A stretch of 49,879 nt of DNA from GWE2-51-13 sp041736705. Lineage in GTDB: Bacteria > Bacillota_I > Bacilli_A > Erysipelotrichales > Erysipelotrichaceae. This document shows positions 49,854 to 49,879 of the stretch, in pieces. The stretch's first letter is position 1; each line of letters begins with the position of its first letter. The stretch spans positions 1 to 49,879 of the forward strand of contig JBGSTC010000010.1 of assembly GCA_041736705.1 (NCBI GenBank), given 5' to 3'. A model generated the notes under the pieces. It had not been told where the DNA came from, did no database searches, and worked only from the letters and a program-made list of their open reading frames with translations. A program made the position numbers and the translations under genes.

Positions 49854-49879
49854 TGTGAGAGATGGTGTCTCTCAAAACC

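Noticed and set aside
1..49879. Mycoplasma-type reassigned TGA
   Set aside because: TGA ends truA, ecfT, ecfA2 and adk at the positions expected for the families, and Trp is written TGG, so the standard code is used.
1..49879. CRISPR array, insertion sequence or prophage
   Set aside because: No regularly spaced direct repeats, transposase, integrase or phage structural gene was seen; the AT-rich island has no mobility gene.

Overview
The window is about 50 kb of bacterial chromosome carrying the core ribosomal protein / RNA polymerase region, read almost entirely on the minus strand. It runs from a 5S rRNA at the right edge, through rplJ-rplL-ybxB-like-rpoB-rpoC, the str operon (rpsL-rpsG-fusA-tuf) and the whole S10-spc-alpha cluster (rpsJ to rplQ), to an ECF-transporter/truA/rplM/rpsI block. 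It ends with tRNA genes, a MATE transporter and a giant secreted subtilase. Gene order follows the Bacillus subtilis str-S10-spc-alpha region closely, which points to the Bacillota/Mycoplasmatota branch. Three details lean towards a Mollicutes-type or Erysipelotrichia-like organism with mid-range G+C: rpmD (L30) is missing between rpsE and rplO, S14 is the short zinc-ribbon type, and RpoB is long (about 1375 aa). TGA is used as stop (truA, ecfT, adk) and Trp is TGG, so the genetic code is standard rather than the Mycoplasma code. The exact genus cannot be named from the sequence.

Layout by position. 1-6320: tRNA-Lys, the subtilase with seven fibronectin-III-like repeats, tRNA-Asn/Glu, a MATE exporter and tRNA-Ile/Ala. 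6541-12424: rpsI-rplM, a small plus-strand gene of unknown function, a PHP phosphatase, truA, ecfT, ecfA2, ecfA1 and an unknown membrane-anchored protein. 12499-26989: about 30 densely packed translation genes plus secY, adk, map, infA and rpoA, under two promoters and a candidate attenuator before rpsJ. 26997-28378: a ferritin-like lipoprotein gene interrupted by one in-frame TAA, and a HAD phosphatase. 28427-32847: tuf, fusA, rpsG and rpsL. 32881-36660: a clearly AT-rich island of five unrecognised genes. 36911-38441: a plus-strand NagZ-like lipoprotein and a small membrane protein. 38509-48246: rpoC, rpoB, a methyltransferase, rplL and rplJ with its L10 leader. 48268-49853: a SanA/YdcF-like protein, an HD hydrolase and 5S rRNA.

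The core genes make ribosomes, RNA polymerase, translation factors, the Sec channel and vitamin-uptake energisers. Promoters with 16-18 bp spacers and GNRA-like terminator hairpins can be read directly at most unit boundaries. The most unusual parts are the AT-rich island wedged into the normally continuous rpoC-rpsL junction, the stop-interrupted ferritin-like lipoprotein, the promoter/terminator overlap ahead of rpsJ, and the apparently leaderless subtilase.
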